From positions 62,001 to 126,000 of the forward strand of contig CANLVD010000005.1 in NCBI GenBank assembly GCA_947494445.1: a stretch of DNA of 64,000 nucleotides, in the 5' to 3' direction. The DNA comes from an uncultured Paracoccaceae bacterium (GTDB lineage Bacteria; Pseudomonadota; Alphaproteobacteria; Rhodobacterales; Rhodobacteraceae). Of this stretch, positions 16,517 through 26,233 are shown one piece after another (position 1 is the first letter of the stretch; the number at the start of each line of letters is the position of its first letter). The position numbers were made by a program, and so were the translations under genes. The notes beneath the pieces were generated by a model. That model saw only the letters and a list, made by a program, of their open reading frames with translations. It had not been told where the DNA came from and did not search any database.

Positions 16517-19500
16517 ATGACCTCTTTTTCCAAAATTCTCGTTGCCAACCGGGGTGAAATTGCAATCCGCGTGATGCGCGCGGCCAATGAGATGGGAAAG
16601 CGAACGGTTGCGGTATATGCCGAGGAAGACAAGCTCGGTCTGCACCGCTTCAAGGCCGATGAAGCGTATCGGATCGGTGAGGGTCTGGGGCCGGTTGCCG
16701 CCTATCTGAGCATCGAGGAAATCATACGCGTGGCCAAGCTGTCAGGCGCGGACGCGGTACACCCGGGCTACGGGCTTTTGTCCGAAAACCCCGATCTGGT
16801 GGACGCCTGCCGCGAAAACGGCATCACCTTCATTGGCCCCAAGGCCGAAACAATGCGCGCGCTTGGCGACAAGGCCTCGGCCCGTCGGGTGGCAATGGAA
16901 GCAGGCGTGCCGGTGGTGCCTGCAACCGAAGTTCTGCCTGATGACATGAATGAGGTGCGGCGCATGGCCGCCGAGATTGGCTATCCCTTCATGCTCAAGG
17001 CCTCTTGGGGCGGCGGCGGGCGCGGGATGCGTCCGATCATGTCCGAGGATGAACTGGAAGAGAAGGTGCTGGAAGGCCGGCGCGAGGCTGAGAACGCATT
17101 TGGCAACGGTGAGGGCTATCTTGAAAAGCTGGTCCAGCGTGCCCGCCATGTGGAGGTGCAGATCCTCGGCGACGACCATGGTGGCATGTATCACCTGTGG
17201 GAACGTGACTGCTCGGTCCAGCGCCGCAACCAGAAAGTTGTGGAGCGTGCGCCTGCGCCCTATCTGACGCCCGAGCAGCGGGAGGAAATCTGCGCTTTGG
17301 GCCGCAAGATCTGTGCCCATGTCGGCTATCGCTGTGCCGGTACGGTCGAGTTCCTGATGGATATGGACAGTCAGGAATTTTACTTCATCGAGGTGAACCC
17401 GCGGGTTCAGGTCGAGCACACAGTGACCGAAGAAGTCACCGGCATCGACATCGTGCGCGCGCAGATCCTGCTCGCCGAAGGCAAGACCATTGCCGAGGCA
17501 ACCGGCAAAGACAGTCAGGCCGATGTGACGCTGAATGGCCACGCGCTGCAATGCCGGGTCACAACCGAGGATCCGCAGAACAACTTTATTCCTGACTATG
17601 GCCGGATCACTGCCTATCGCGGCGCGACCGGTATGGGCATCCGTCTGGACGGCGGCACCGCCTATTCGGGTGCTGTGATCACGCGCTATTATGACAGCCT
17701 GCTGGAGAAGGTGACAGCCTGGGCGCCCACGCCCGATGCAGCCATTGCCCGGATGGATCGCGCCTTGCGGGAATTCCGGATCCGTGGTGTCTCGACCAAC
17801 ATCGCCTTTGTCGAAAACCTGCTGAAACACCCCAGCTTCCTCGACAACACCTACACAACGAAATTTGTCGATACCACACCGGAACTGATGCAATTCGAAG
17901 CACGTCGCGACCGGGCTACACGCATTCTGACCTACATCGCCGACATCACCGTCAATGGTCATCCCGAGACCAAGGGCCATGATATGCCTGACCGCTTGGC
18001 GGCCCGTCCCGTGGTCCCTGCCCACCGCAACGCGGATATTCTGCCCGGCACACGCACCTTATTGGAAGAGAAGGGGCCCAAAGCCGTGGCCGACTGGATG
18101 CTGGCCCAGAAGGGCCTGCTTTTGACCGACACCACCATGCGTGACGGTCACCAGTCGCTTCTGGCAACCCGCATGCGGTCCTATGACATGATCAAGGTGG
18201 CAGAGGCCTATGGGCATAATCTGCCCGGCATCTTCTCGATGGAGGTGTTTGGTGGCGCAACCTTCGATGTGGCCTATCGCTTCTTACAGGAATGCCCGTG
18301 GCAGCGTCTGCGTGACATTCGCGAGAAAATGCCGAACCTGATGACGCAGATGCTGCTGCGTGCGTCCAACGGTGTGGGCTACACCAACTATCCTGACAAT
18401 GTAGTTGAAAAGTTCACGCTTCAGGCGGCCAAGTCCGGTGTCGATGTGTTCCGCGTGTTCGATCCGCTGAACTGGGTTGAGAACATGCGCGTGGCCATGG
18501 ATGCTGTGCTGGAAAGCGGCAAGGTGCTTGAGCCCTGCATCTGCTACACCGGCGATGTGATGAACCCTGATCGGTCGAAGTACTCGCTGAAGTACTATGT
18601 CGATCTGGCCAAAGAGCTGGAGGCAGCAGGCGGGCATGTTCTGTGCATCAAGGACATGGGCGGACTGGTCAAACCGGCAGCAGCAAAGGCACTGGTCACT
18701 GCGCTGAAGAATGAAATTTCCATTCCGATCCATTTCCACACTCACGATACCTCCGGTATTTCGGCAGCTTCCGTTCTGGCAGCAGCCGAAGCAGGTGTGG
18801 ACGCAGCAGATGTGGCCATGGACGCCTTTTCCGGTGGCACTTCGCAGCCCTGCATGGGCTCTGTGGTTGAGGCGTTGCGCAACACAGATCGCGAAACCGG
18901 CCTCGACCCGGATGCCATCCGTGAGATCTCGGATTACTGGACCGGCGTCCGACGCAAATACGCAGCATTCGAGGCTGGTGTTTCAGCGCCAGCATCTGAA
19001 GTGTATCTGCACGAGATGCCGGGTGGTCAGGTTACCAACCTGCGTGCACAGGCGCGCTCCATGGGGATGGAAGACCGCTGGCACGAGATCGCCAAGACCT
19101 ATGCGGATGTGAACCAGATGTTCGGGGATGTCATCAAGGTGACGCCAATTGCCAAAACCGTGGGTGACATGGCGTTGACCATGGTCTCTGCCGGTCTGAC
19201 CATGGAAGATGTGCTGGACCCGGACCGAGATGTATCCTTCCCGGATTCGGTCGTCACCTTCATGAAAGGTGAAGTCGGCCAGCCTTATGGCGGCTTCCCA
19301 GAGGTACTGCAGAAAAAGGTTCTCAAGGGTGAGAAACCGATCACAGTGCGGCCCGGATCCCTGATGGAGCCGGTCGATCTGGAGGCCGTGCGCGCGCAAC
19401 TGGCCAAGGATCTGGACATGGAGGTCGATGACGAGGATCTCTGCGGATATCTGATGTATCCCAAGGTGTTCACCGACTACATGAAGCGCCATGCCGAGTA

Positions 19501-19957
19501 CGGCCCTGTTCGGACCTTGCCGACGCCTGTGTTTTTCTACGGGATGGAACCGGGGCGGGAAATCTCGGCCGAAATCGATCCGGGCAAGACGCTGGAAATC
19601 CGGTTGCAGGCCGTGGGTGAAACCAATGAAGAAGGTCAGGTCCGGGTGTTTTTCGAGCTGAACGGCCAGCCGCGCACAGCGCGTGTGCCGGATCGTTCAA
19701 CCGCAGCCTCGACCCTGTCCCGTCCTAAGGCCGAGCTTGGCAATTCCGGCCATGTTGGCGCGCCGATGCCCGGCGTTGTGGCAAGTGTTGCCGCGACCGT
19801 TGGACAGGCCGTCAAGGATGGCGATCTGTTGCTGACCATCGAGGCGATGAAGATGGAAACCGGCATCTATGCGGACCGGGATGCAACGATCAAGGCGGTG
19901 CATGTCCACTCGGGCTCGCAGATCGATGCCAAGGATTTGCTGGTCGAACTGGAGTAA
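16517..19957 (+). CDS. pyc: Pyruvate carboxylase
   Basis: Biotin enzyme that converts pyruvate, bicarbonate and ATP to oxaloacetate, the main anaplerotic step. The start at 16517 (MTSFSKILVANRGEIAIRVM) has GAAAGGA about 6 nt upstream and gives 1146 residues, full length for single-chain Pyc. Domains: biotin carboxylase (about 1-450, with GGGGRGMR and the FIEVNPRVQVEHTVTE segment), carboxyltransferase (about 530-820, TDTTMRDGHQSLLATRMRS), an allosteric/linker region, and a C-terminal biotinyl domain with EAMKMET, the biotin-accepting lysine being near residue 1112. It appears to be transcribed alone. Confidence 0.97.
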   Translation: MTSFSKILVANRGEIAIRVMRAANEMGKRTVAVYAEEDKLGLHRFKADEAYRIGEGLGPVAAYLSIEEIIRVAKLSGADAVHPGYGLLSENPDLVDACRENGITFIGPKAETMRALGDKASARRVAMEAGVPVVPATEVLPDDMNEVRRMAAEIGYPFMLKASWGGGGRGMRPIMSEDELEEKVLEGRREAENAFGNGEGYLEKLVQRARHVEVQILGDDHGGMYHLWERDCSVQRRNQKVVERAPAPYLTPEQREEICALGRKICAHVGYRCAGTVEFLMDMDSQEFYFIEVNPRVQVEHTVTEEVTGIDIVRAQILLAEGKTIAEATGKDSQADVTLNGHALQCRVTTEDPQNNFIPDYGRITAYRGATGMGIRLDGGTAYSGAVITRYYDSLLEKVTAWAPTPDAAIARMDRALREFRIRGVSTNIAFVENLLKHPSFLDNTYTTKFVDTTPELMQFEARRDRATRILTYIADITVNGHPETKGHDMPDRLAARPVVPAHRNADILPGTRTLLEEKGPKAVADWMLAQKGLLLTDTTMRDGHQSLLATRMRSYDMIKVAEAYGHNLPGIFSMEVFGGATFDVAYRFLQECPWQRLRDIREKMPNLMTQMLLRASNGVGYTNYPDNVVEKFTLQAAKSGVDVFRVFDPLNWVENMRVAMDAVLESGKVLEPCICYTGDVMNPDRSKYSLKYYVDLAKELEAAGGHVLCIKDMGGLVKPAAAKALVTALKNEISIPIHFHTHDTSGISAASVLAAAEAGVDAADVAMDAFSGGTSQPCMGSVVEALRNTDRETGLDPDAIREISDYWTGVRRKYAAFEAGVSAPASEVYLHEMPGGQVTNLRAQARSMGMEDRWHEIAKTYADVNQMFGDVIKVTPIAKTVGDMALTMVSAGLTMEDVLDPDRDVSFPDSVVTFMKGEVGQPYGGFPEVLQKKVLKGEKPITVRPGSLMEPVDLEAVRAQLAKDLDMEVDDEDLCGYLMYPKVFTDYMKRHAEYGPVRTLPTPVFFYGMEPGREISAEIDPGKTLEIRLQAVGETNEEGQVRVFFELNGQPRTARVPDRSTAASTLSRPKAELGNSGHVGAPMPGVVASVAATVGQAVKDGDLLLTIEAMKMETGIYADRDATIKAVHVHSGSQIDAKDLLVELE

Positions 19958-20080
19958 TCGCATCCGGCGGGGCATGCATCACCATGTGCTGATGCGTGCC
20001 CCTGCGAAACATGCGGTTTGGGCTGTTTTTTAGCTTGCAGGTGGCAAGAGAATCTCTATAAACGCCGAACAATCAGGAAC

Positions 20081-20155
20081 GCGGGCGTAGCTCAGGGGTA
20101 GAGCATAACCTTGCCAAGGTTAGGGTCGTGAGTTCGAATCTCATCGCCCGCTCCA
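20081..20155 (+). tRNA. tRNA-Gly (anticodon GCC)
   Basis: A complete cloverleaf. Acceptor GCGGGCG pairs with CGCCCGC, the D arm is GCTC/GAGC, the anticodon stem is TAACC/GGTTA with loop TTGCCAA (anticodon GCC), and the T arm is GTGAG/CTCAT around TTCGAAT. Discriminator T and an encoded CCA follow, for 75 nt with CCA. tRNA-Gly genes are common integration sites, but no integrase or repeated 3' end is seen nearby. Confidence 0.97.
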
Positions 20156-20260
20156 GATTGTGACTTTCCATCGAAATTGCTGGCACCACGCGGGTCGCTG
20201 CTTGACCTTCATGGGACATGCGTGAATTCCTGTTCCCAAGCAAGAAGGACGATCTGCCCA

Positions 20261-21190
20261 GTGACCCGCAAAATCATCATCGACACCGACCCCGGACAAG
20301 ACGACGCAGTTGCCATTCTGCTGGCATTGGCCTCGGAGGAGTTTGAGGTGCTGGGCATTACTGCTGTTGCTGGAAACGTGCCGCTTGCCCTGACCGAGTT
20401 GAACGCGCGCAAGATCGTGGAATTGTCAGGCCGGACCGATGTGCCCGTTTTTGCAGGCGCAGACCGGCCTTTGGAACGCGATTTGGTGACGGCGGAATAT
20501 GTGCATGGGAAGTCCGGGCTGGACGGGCCTGATCTGCCTGAACCGAAACTGAAATTGCAGGAACAGCACGCGGTGGATTTTCTGATCGAGGCACTGCGCG
20601 CCAATGATCAGGTTACTCTGTGCACGCTTGGGCCGCTTACAAACATCGCTCTGGCCTTCCGCAAGGCACCTGACATCATCGACCATGTCGACGAGATCGT
20701 GGCCATGGGGGGCGGGTTGTTCGAGGGTGGCAATGTTACCCCCGCAGCAGAGTTCAACATCTATGTCGATCCTCAGGCGGCACAAGAAGTGTTTCACTGC
20801 GGCAGACCCGTGACCCTTTTGCCGCTGGACGTGACCCATGCCTGCCTGACCTCACGCGACCGGGTGGAGCGGCTGCGCGGACTTGGCACGCCCGTGGGTA
20901 TCGCCACGGCGGAACTTCTGGACTTTTTCGAGCGGTTCGATGAGACGAAGTATGGCACCGACGGCGGCCCGCTGCATGATCCCAATGTGATCGCCTGGCT
21001 GCTCAAGCCAGAGCTTTACAAGGGCCGTCAGATCAACCTCGAGGTCGAGACCGTCTCTGAACTGACCATGGGCATGACCATCGCCGATTGGTGGGGCGTG
21101 ACCAACCGTCCGAAAAATGTCAATTACATCCGATACATCGACGATGATGGGTTTTTTGCACTGCTTGAACAAAGGCTGGCGCGGCTTTGA
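20261..21190 (+). CDS. Nucleoside hydrolase (inosine-uridine preferring family)
   Basis: Cleaves the N-glycosidic bond of ribonucleosides to give base and ribose. The GTG start at 20261 gives 309 residues and puts the hallmark IIIDTDPGQDDA at residues 5-16, with calcium-binding Asp8, Asp10, Asp14 and Asp15. Further family segments are TLGPLTNIALA and EFNIYVDPQAA; the late DPNVIAWLL (with the H in LHDPN) supplies the last Ca ligand. AAGGA lies 11 nt upstream. Releasing uracil would feed the pyrimidine-degradation locus 7 kb away, which is an inference only. Confidence 0.93.
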   Translation: MTRKIIIDTDPGQDDAVAILLALASEEFEVLGITAVAGNVPLALTELNARKIVELSGRTDVPVFAGADRPLERDLVTAEYVHGKSGLDGPDLPEPKLKLQEQHAVDFLIEALRANDQVTLCTLGPLTNIALAFRKAPDIIDHVDEIVAMGGGLFEGGNVTPAAEFNIYVDPQAAQEVFHCGRPVTLLPLDVTHACLTSRDRVERLRGLGTPVGIATAELLDFFERFDETKYGTDGGPLHDPNVIAWLLKPELYKGRQINLEVETVSELTMGMTIADWWGVTNRPKNVNYIRYIDDDGFFALLEQRLARL

Positions 21191-21237
21191 GATCACCTTT
21201 GATGTGACACCCGCCACAGGATTTGATGGCGCAGGTC

Positions 21238-21266
21238 TTGAGACTGACACAGTTTTCGCCTATTTT
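21238..21266 (+). promoter_or_regulatory. Predicted sigma-70 promoter for rsfS
   Basis: TTGAGA (21238-21243), a 17-bp spacer, then TATTTT (21261-21266). Transcription would begin near 21273, after every upstream in-frame ATG of the rsfS reading frame and 28 nt before its ribosome-binding site. This helps define the rsfS start. Confidence 0.55.
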
Positions 21267-21315
21267 TTACTTACCGGCGTCGGGTTTTGCGGCGCGTACA
21301 AAGGAGGACATCGTT

Positions 21316-21726
21316 CTGGACGAACGTGTTGATGTGGCTCAAAAGGCCGCGCCATCTGCTCCACAGATGCAAGGGGCAGATACCACAGCAGGAGGCTCGG
21401 ACCTCCTTTCTCTCATTCTGACATCGCTGGATGACGACAAGGCCGAAGAGATCGTGACGATCCCGCTGGCTGGCAAGTCGGAATTTGCCGATCACATGGT
21501 CATTGCGTCCGGTCGATCGACCCGGCAGGTCGTGGCCATGGCTGAAAAGATGTCGGACAAGATCAAGTCGCTTTATGGCCAAAGCCCCCGGATCGAGGGC
21601 AAGGACAGCGGCGACTGGGTACTGATCGATGCAGGGGATGTGATTGTTCACATTTTCCGCCCCGAAGTTCGGGAATTCTATCAGCTTGAGAAGATGTGGA
21701 CCCCGGCAGGCTCGGCCAAAAGCTGA
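21316..21726 (+). CDS. rsfS: Ribosome silencing factor RsfS, probably with a CTG start
   Basis: Binds ribosomal protein uL14 and blocks joining of 30S and 50S subunits when nutrients run low. The family core begins at SDLLSLILTSLDDDKAEEIV and continues through ADHMVIASGRSTRQVVAMAE to GDWVLIDAGDVIVHIF and REFYQLEKMW. The start is unusual. A perfect AAGGAGG at 21301-21307 is followed, 8 nt later, by in-frame CTG at 21316, giving 136 residues. The next ordinary candidates are GTG 21334, too far from that site, and ATG 21367, with no site. An upstream ATG at 21223 precedes the predicted promoter. rlmH follows after 9 nt. Confidence 0.88.
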   Translation: MDERVDVAQKAAPSAPQMQGADTTAGGSDLLSLILTSLDDDKAEEIVTIPLAGKSEFADHMVIASGRSTRQVVAMAEKMSDKIKSLYGQSPRIEGKDSGDWVLIDAGDVIVHIFRPEVREFYQLEKMWTPAGSAKS

Positions 21727-21735
21727 GTCTGGCCA

Positions 21736-22206
21736 ATGAAGCTGAGCATTTGCGCCGTAGGCAAGTTGCGGCGCGGGCCGGAGCTTGATCTGGTCACCGA
21801 CTACCTTGCGCGCGCCACCAAATCCGGCGCCCAGATGGGCCTTGGTCCCATCGAGACCCGTGAGGTCGAGGATAAACGCAACATCGGCATGCGCGCAGAA
21901 GCAGAATTGCTGGATGCAGCCATTCCCAAAGGCCATGCTCGCGTGATGCTGGATGAGCGCGGCAAGGTGATGAGTTCGCCGGATTTTTCCAGATGGCTGG
22001 CTGGTCAACGCGATCAGGGCCAACCCGGTGTTGCCTTTGTCATTGGTGGTGCTGATGGACTGGAACCCGGGTTTCGCACAACTGCCGATCTCAGCCTGTC
22101 TTTTGGCAAGATGGTCTGGCCACATATGCTGGTGCGGGTCATGCTGGCCGAACAGATTTACCGCGCCGTATCGATCCTTGCTGGCACACCCTATCACCGA
22201 AGCTGA
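21736..22206 (+). CDS. rlmH: 23S rRNA (pseudouridine-1915-N3)-methyltransferase RlmH
   Basis: SPOUT-fold methyltransferase that modifies pseudouridine 1915 in helix 69 of assembled ribosomes, using S-adenosylmethionine. The 156-residue length is exact for the family. Seen: the N-terminal KLSICAVGKLRRG, the SAM-binding knot with FVIGGADGLEPGF, and the C-terminal HMLVRVMLAEQIYRA with the conserved ending PYHRS. It follows rsfS closely, as in most bacteria. Confidence 0.96.
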   Translation: MKLSICAVGKLRRGPELDLVTDYLARATKSGAQMGLGPIETREVEDKRNIGMRAEAELLDAAIPKGHARVMLDERGKVMSSPDFSRWLAGQRDQGQPGVAFVIGGADGLEPGFRTTADLSLSFGKMVWPHMLVRVMLAEQIYRAVSILAGTPYHRS

Positions 22207-22269
22207 CGGGCTTGAGAAACCGGGGGTGGTGGCATAGTCAGACCCAAGGCCTCAAATCGGAGAAGTATC

Positions 22270-23784
22270 ATGACCAAGCCCGTCGTTCTGTGCATTCTCG
22301 ATGGCTGGGGGTTGAACCCGTCATCTGAGGCCAATGCCGTTGCCTTGGCCGACACGCCAAATTTCGACAGGCTGATGGCCGAATGCCCCAACGCCACACT
22401 GGCTGCCCATGGACCGGATGTTGGCTTGCCTGACGGGCAGATGGGCAATTCGGAAGTGGGTCACACGAATATTGGAGCAGGCCGGGTGGTCTGGATGGAC
22501 CTGCCGCGCATCGACAATGCGATTGAAGACGGCAGCTTTGCTGATAGTGCCGTTTTGCAGGCGTTTGTCGCGTCCCTCAAGTCCAGCGGTGGCATTGCGC
22601 ATCTTGCCGCACTCGCCTCTCCCGGCGGGGTGCACGCACATCAGCGTCACATCGCAAAGGCAGCGGACGTGTTGGCAGCTGCCGGTGTGCCTGTCCGGGT
22701 GCATGCCTTTCTTGATGGCCGCGACGTACCGCCGAAATCCGCACTTGGTCAGATTGCCCGGCTAGAGGCCGATCTACCGGAGGCTGCTCGCATCGCGACC
22801 GTTGCGGGCCGGTTTTATGCAATGGACCGGGACAACCGCTGGGAGCGGATTGAACAGGCCTACAGAACCCTTGTGGCAGCAGACGGCAACCGCGCGATCG
22901 ACGCCCAGACCTCGATTGAAGTGGCCTATGAAAATGGCGAGACAGATGAGTTTGTCACTCCTTGCGTGATCGGAGATTATCAAGGCGCGCAAGATGGCGA
23001 TGGCCTGTTGTTTCTGAACTTCCGGGCGGATCGCGCGCGGGAAATCCTGAGCGCTCTGGCCGATCCCGACTTTGCCGCATTCGACGTCTCGGACCGGCCC
23101 GATTGGGCGGATGTCGCGGGCATGGTCGAGTATTCACAAACCCATAATGAATTCATGTCAGCGCTTTTTCCAGCACAGGACATCAAGAACACGCTGGGTG
23201 CTTGGGTTGCGGCCCATGGCAAGCGTCAGTTCCGCATCGCTGAGACCGAAAAATATCCCCATGTGACGTTCTTCTTCAACGGCGGGCAGGAAACACCCGA
23301 AGCAGGGGAAGAACGCTATATGGCCCCCAGCCCGAAGGTGCGCACCTATGATCTGCAGCCAGAAATGTCAGCCGCAGAGGTAACAACCCATCTGGTCGAG
23401 GCGGTGTCAGGCGGGGATTATGATCTGATCGTCGTAAATTATGCCAACCCCGATATGGTGGGCCACACCGGTGATCTGGAGGCTGCAAAAGCTGCCTGTG
23501 CTGCTGTGGACAGCGGGTTGGGAGACCTTTGCAAGGCAGTACAGGACGCAGGTGGCGCCATGATCGTAACCGCCGATCACGGCAATTGCGAAGTGATGGT
23601 CGATCCCGATACCGGAGAGCCGCACACCGCCCATACGCTCAACCCCGTGCCGGTGATCCTGTTCAATGGCCCGGACGGGGCCAAGGTGTCTAACGGACGT
23701 CTGGCGGATCTTGCCCCCAGTCTGCTCGCCCTGATGGATATGCCCAAGCCTGAAGACATGACCGGCGTTTCGCTGATTTCATGA
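22270..23784 (+). CDS. gpmI: 2,3-bisphosphoglycerate-independent phosphoglycerate mutase
   Basis: Glycolytic and gluconeogenic enzyme interconverting 3- and 2-phosphoglycerate through a phosphoserine. It has 504 residues. The N-terminus has VVLCILDGWG with the first metal Asp, and the catalytic serine is Ser61 in GQMGNSEVGH. Further metal ligands lie in YANPDMVGHTGD and MIVTADHGNCE. It ends by overlapping envC (ATGA), forming an operon with envC and ctpA. Confidence 0.97.
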   Translation: MTKPVVLCILDGWGLNPSSEANAVALADTPNFDRLMAECPNATLAAHGPDVGLPDGQMGNSEVGHTNIGAGRVVWMDLPRIDNAIEDGSFADSAVLQAFVASLKSSGGIAHLAALASPGGVHAHQRHIAKAADVLAAAGVPVRVHAFLDGRDVPPKSALGQIARLEADLPEAARIATVAGRFYAMDRDNRWERIEQAYRTLVAADGNRAIDAQTSIEVAYENGETDEFVTPCVIGDYQGAQDGDGLLFLNFRADRAREILSALADPDFAAFDVSDRPDWADVAGMVEYSQTHNEFMSALFPAQDIKNTLGAWVAAHGKRQFRIAETEKYPHVTFFFNGGQETPEAGEERYMAPSPKVRTYDLQPEMSAAEVTTHLVEAVSGGDYDLIVVNYANPDMVGHTGDLEAAKAACAAVDSGLGDLCKAVQDAGGAMIVTADHGNCEVMVDPDTGEPHTAHTLNPVPVILFNGPDGAKVSNGRLADLAPSLLALMDMPKPEDMTGVSLIS

Positions 23785-24857
23785 GGGGGGCTCTGGCTTT
23801 TGTTCTGGCATGCCTTTCTTTGCCACTTGAAGCGCAAACACTGGATGCGGATTTGGCGGCATTGGCCCGACTGGAGGCCACCACTGCGCAGGATCCAGCC
23901 GCATTGACGGCAGTTCTGGCTGAATATGAAAACGTCCTGTCCAGTCTGCGTGCGCATGCCCGTGCTCTTGATACAGCACGCAGGGAAAACGCACAGGATC
24001 TGGCGGAAGAGGCAGCCGAGCTGACTGATTTGATGCAGGCATGGTCGCTGATGGGGCGCACGGGTCCAGTGCTTGCCTTGCATCATCCGGACGGACCCGT
24101 GGCCGCTGCGCGGGCCGCACTGATCTTGGGTCGTCTCAAGGAAAGCGCTGAGGCGCGTACCACGGAATTATCACATCAGGCAGCAACCCTGTCCGACATG
24201 ACCAAGGATGCCGCACAGGCCGAGACTGCTTTGCGCAAAGGACTGATCCGGTTGCAGGAAACCCGCACAGCGCTTTTGGCAACCACACCCGCCAAAGACC
24301 TGCGCGGGGATCAGACGCTCACAATTGATCTTGACGCTTTGCGGGCCCTGTCCCAGCGATTTGGCGCAAACGATGCTTCCGCAGATCTGCCCGATGGTGC
24401 GGGTCTGGGAAATTGGGGTGGCGACATGACCTGGCCCGTTGAGGGCAGCATCGACACTGCGTTCGGTGAGGTTGACCCGGCCGGGCAGCAGCAGGATGGC
24501 ACCACGCTGGAGACCCATGGGCGCGCGCTCGTGCGCAGCCCGTCCCGGGCCAGCGTGCGCTTTGCGGATGTGATCGGAGAGATGGGTGGTGTTATCCTTT
24601 TGGAACCCCGACAGGGGTATATGGTGATTCTGTCCGGTCTGGATGTCGTGCTGGTCGAGGCTGGCACAATTGTTCGGCAGGGCGATGGATTGGGCCTGAT
24701 GCGCGCGCAAAACGAGTCTGTTTCAGCCGATCACGCAGATTTTCCCCAGGCCTTGCCTTGGGGGGCTGGTGAAACAGGTTCAGACAGGCTCTATATTGAG
24801 ATCAGGGAAAACGGAACGCCGGTCGATCCGGCGATCTGGTTCGCACAAAGAGGATGA
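23781..24857 (+). CDS. envC: EnvC-like murein hydrolase activator (degenerate LytM/M23)
   Basis: Periplasmic protein that activates amidases at the division site through FtsEX. It has 358 residues: a signal peptide (about 1-18), a coiled-coil stretch to about residue 170 rich in Ala, Leu, Arg and Glu, and a C-terminal LytM/M23 domain (from MTWPVEGSIDTAFGEV). The zinc-binding His and Asp of active M23 peptidases are not evident; instead of HxGxD there is TLETHGRALVRSPSRASV. It is therefore probably an activator, not an enzyme. It overlaps gpmI and ctpA by 4 nt each. Confidence 0.85.
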   Translation: MRGALAFVLACLSLPLEAQTLDADLAALARLEATTAQDPAALTAVLAEYENVLSSLRAHARALDTARRENAQDLAEEAAELTDLMQAWSLMGRTGPVLALHHPDGPVAAARAALILGRLKESAEARTTELSHQAATLSDMTKDAAQAETALRKGLIRLQETRTALLATTPAKDLRGDQTLTIDLDALRALSQRFGANDASADLPDGAGLGNWGGDMTWPVEGSIDTAFGEVDPAGQQQDGTTLETHGRALVRSPSRASVRFADVIGEMGGVILLEPRQGYMVILSGLDVVLVEAGTIVRQGDGLGLMRAQNESVSADHADFPQALPWGAGETGSDRLYIEIRENGTPVDPAIWFAQRG

Positions 24858-26218
24858 AGGACATTCAACCTATGAAGAAATTTCTTATGGCCGCGGGCGT
24901 GGGTGCCCTGTCAGGTGTGCTCGTGACCGGGCATTTTGCAGCGCCGATCGTGGCCCAGGAAGTGCAACGTGAACGCTCGACCTATGAACAACTGGATCTG
25001 TTTGGCGATATTTTCGAGCGTATTCGCGGCGATTATGTCGAGCAGGTGGACGAGGTTGATCTGATCGAAAGTGCGATCAATGGCATGCTGTCATCGCTTG
25101 ATCCGCATTCAAGCTATCTGCCGCCCAAGGATTATACGGACATGCGGGTGCAGACCCGTGGCGAATTTGGTGGGCTGGGCATCGAGGTCACGCAGGAAAA
25201 CGGTTTCGTCAAAGTGGTCGCTCCGATGGATGATACTCCAGCGTCGCGTGCGGGCATCGAGTCTGGCGATTTCATCACTCATGTCGACGGAGAGGCCGTT
25301 CTTGGCCTGACCCTGAATGATGCGGTTGAACTGATGCGCGGGCCTGTAGGGTCGGAGATCATCATCACCATCGTGCGTGAAGGCACCGATGAGCCTTTCG
25401 ATGTGACGCTTACCCGCGACACGATTGAGTTAACCGTCGTGCGCTCGCGCAATGAGGAAAACACGGTCTATCTGCGGGTCACGACCTTTAACGACAAGAG
25501 CTACTCCAGCCTTGAGAAAGAGCTGAACGAGCGGGTCGAGGAACTGGGTGGCATGGACGCGGTTGATGGGTTCGTCATCGACTTGCGCAACAACCCCGGT
25601 GGATTGCTGACACAGGCCATCGAGATTTCCGATGCGTTTCTTGACAAGGGCGAAATCGTCTCGACCCGTGGCCGCGACCCGCGTGACAGCGAGCGCTACA
25701 ATGCAGCCGTTGGTGATCTGGCTGCGGGCAAGCCGATGGTTGTGTTGATCAATGGCGGTTCCGCTTCTGCATCCGAGATTGTGGCAGGCGCGCTGAAAGA
25801 CCATCGCCGTGCGATCATCGTGGGCACACGGTCCTTCGGCAAAGGTTCGGTCCAGACGATCATGCCGCTGCAGGGTCAGGGTGCGATGCGTCTGACAACG
25901 GCGCGTTACTATACGCCGTCTGGCCGGTCGATCCAGAATCTGGGCGTTGCGCCCGACATCATCGTCGAGCCACGTCCCCGGGTGGAAGCCGAGGCTGAAA
26001 CCGAAGAGACGGAGGCCGCAAACCGCCGCCGCTCTGAGGCTGATCTGCGCGGATCACTCAGCAATGACAGCCTGTCGGAAGACGAGTTAAAAGTCCTGGA
26101 AGAGGAAATCCGTCAGGCCGAGGATGTGGCCGAACGGCGCCAGGATGACTATCAGCTGGCCTATGCGCTTGATGTGATCAAGGGGCTGTCCGTGCTCAAC
26201 CCGCCGGCCAGCCAATAG
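24854..26218 (+). CDS. ctpA: C-terminal processing peptidase CtpA (S41 family)
   Basis: Periplasmic or membrane-anchored serine protease trimming C-termini. It has 454 residues from the ATGA overlap at 24854; a second start at 24872 (MKKFLMAAGVGAL) leaves a cleaner signal peptide. Domains: a helical N-terminal segment with SSLDPHSSYLPP, a PDZ domain (about 95-175), and a protease domain with the catalytic Ser in GGSASASEIVAGAL and Lys in GTRSFGKGSVQT. The C-terminal ~80 residues are charged and helical. It shares an operon with envC, matching the known link of Ctp proteases to envelope maintenance. Confidence 0.95.
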   Translation: MKDIQPMKKFLMAAGVGALSGVLVTGHFAAPIVAQEVQRERSTYEQLDLFGDIFERIRGDYVEQVDEVDLIESAINGMLSSLDPHSSYLPPKDYTDMRVQTRGEFGGLGIEVTQENGFVKVVAPMDDTPASRAGIESGDFITHVDGEAVLGLTLNDAVELMRGPVGSEIIITIVREGTDEPFDVTLTRDTIELTVVRSRNEENTVYLRVTTFNDKSYSSLEKELNERVEELGGMDAVDGFVIDLRNNPGGLLTQAIEISDAFLDKGEIVSTRGRDPRDSERYNAAVGDLAAGKPMVVLINGGSASASEIVAGALKDHRRAIIVGTRSFGKGSVQTIMPLQGQGAMRLTTARYYTPSGRSIQNLGVAPDIIVEPRPRVEAEAETEETEAANRRRSEADLRGSLSNDSLSEDELKVLEEEIRQAEDVAERRQDDYQLAYALDVIKGLSVLNPPASQ

Positions 26219-26233
26219 GTTCTGAAAGAAATG

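Noticed and set aside
20081-20155. tRNA-Gly as attachment site of a mobile element
   Set aside because: No integrase, no repeat of the tRNA 3' end and no change to accessory gene content is seen on either side within the window.
23781-24857. Active M23 zinc peptidase
   Set aside because: The C-terminal LytM-like domain shows no HxGxD or HxH zinc ligands, so an EnvC-like activator role is more likely.
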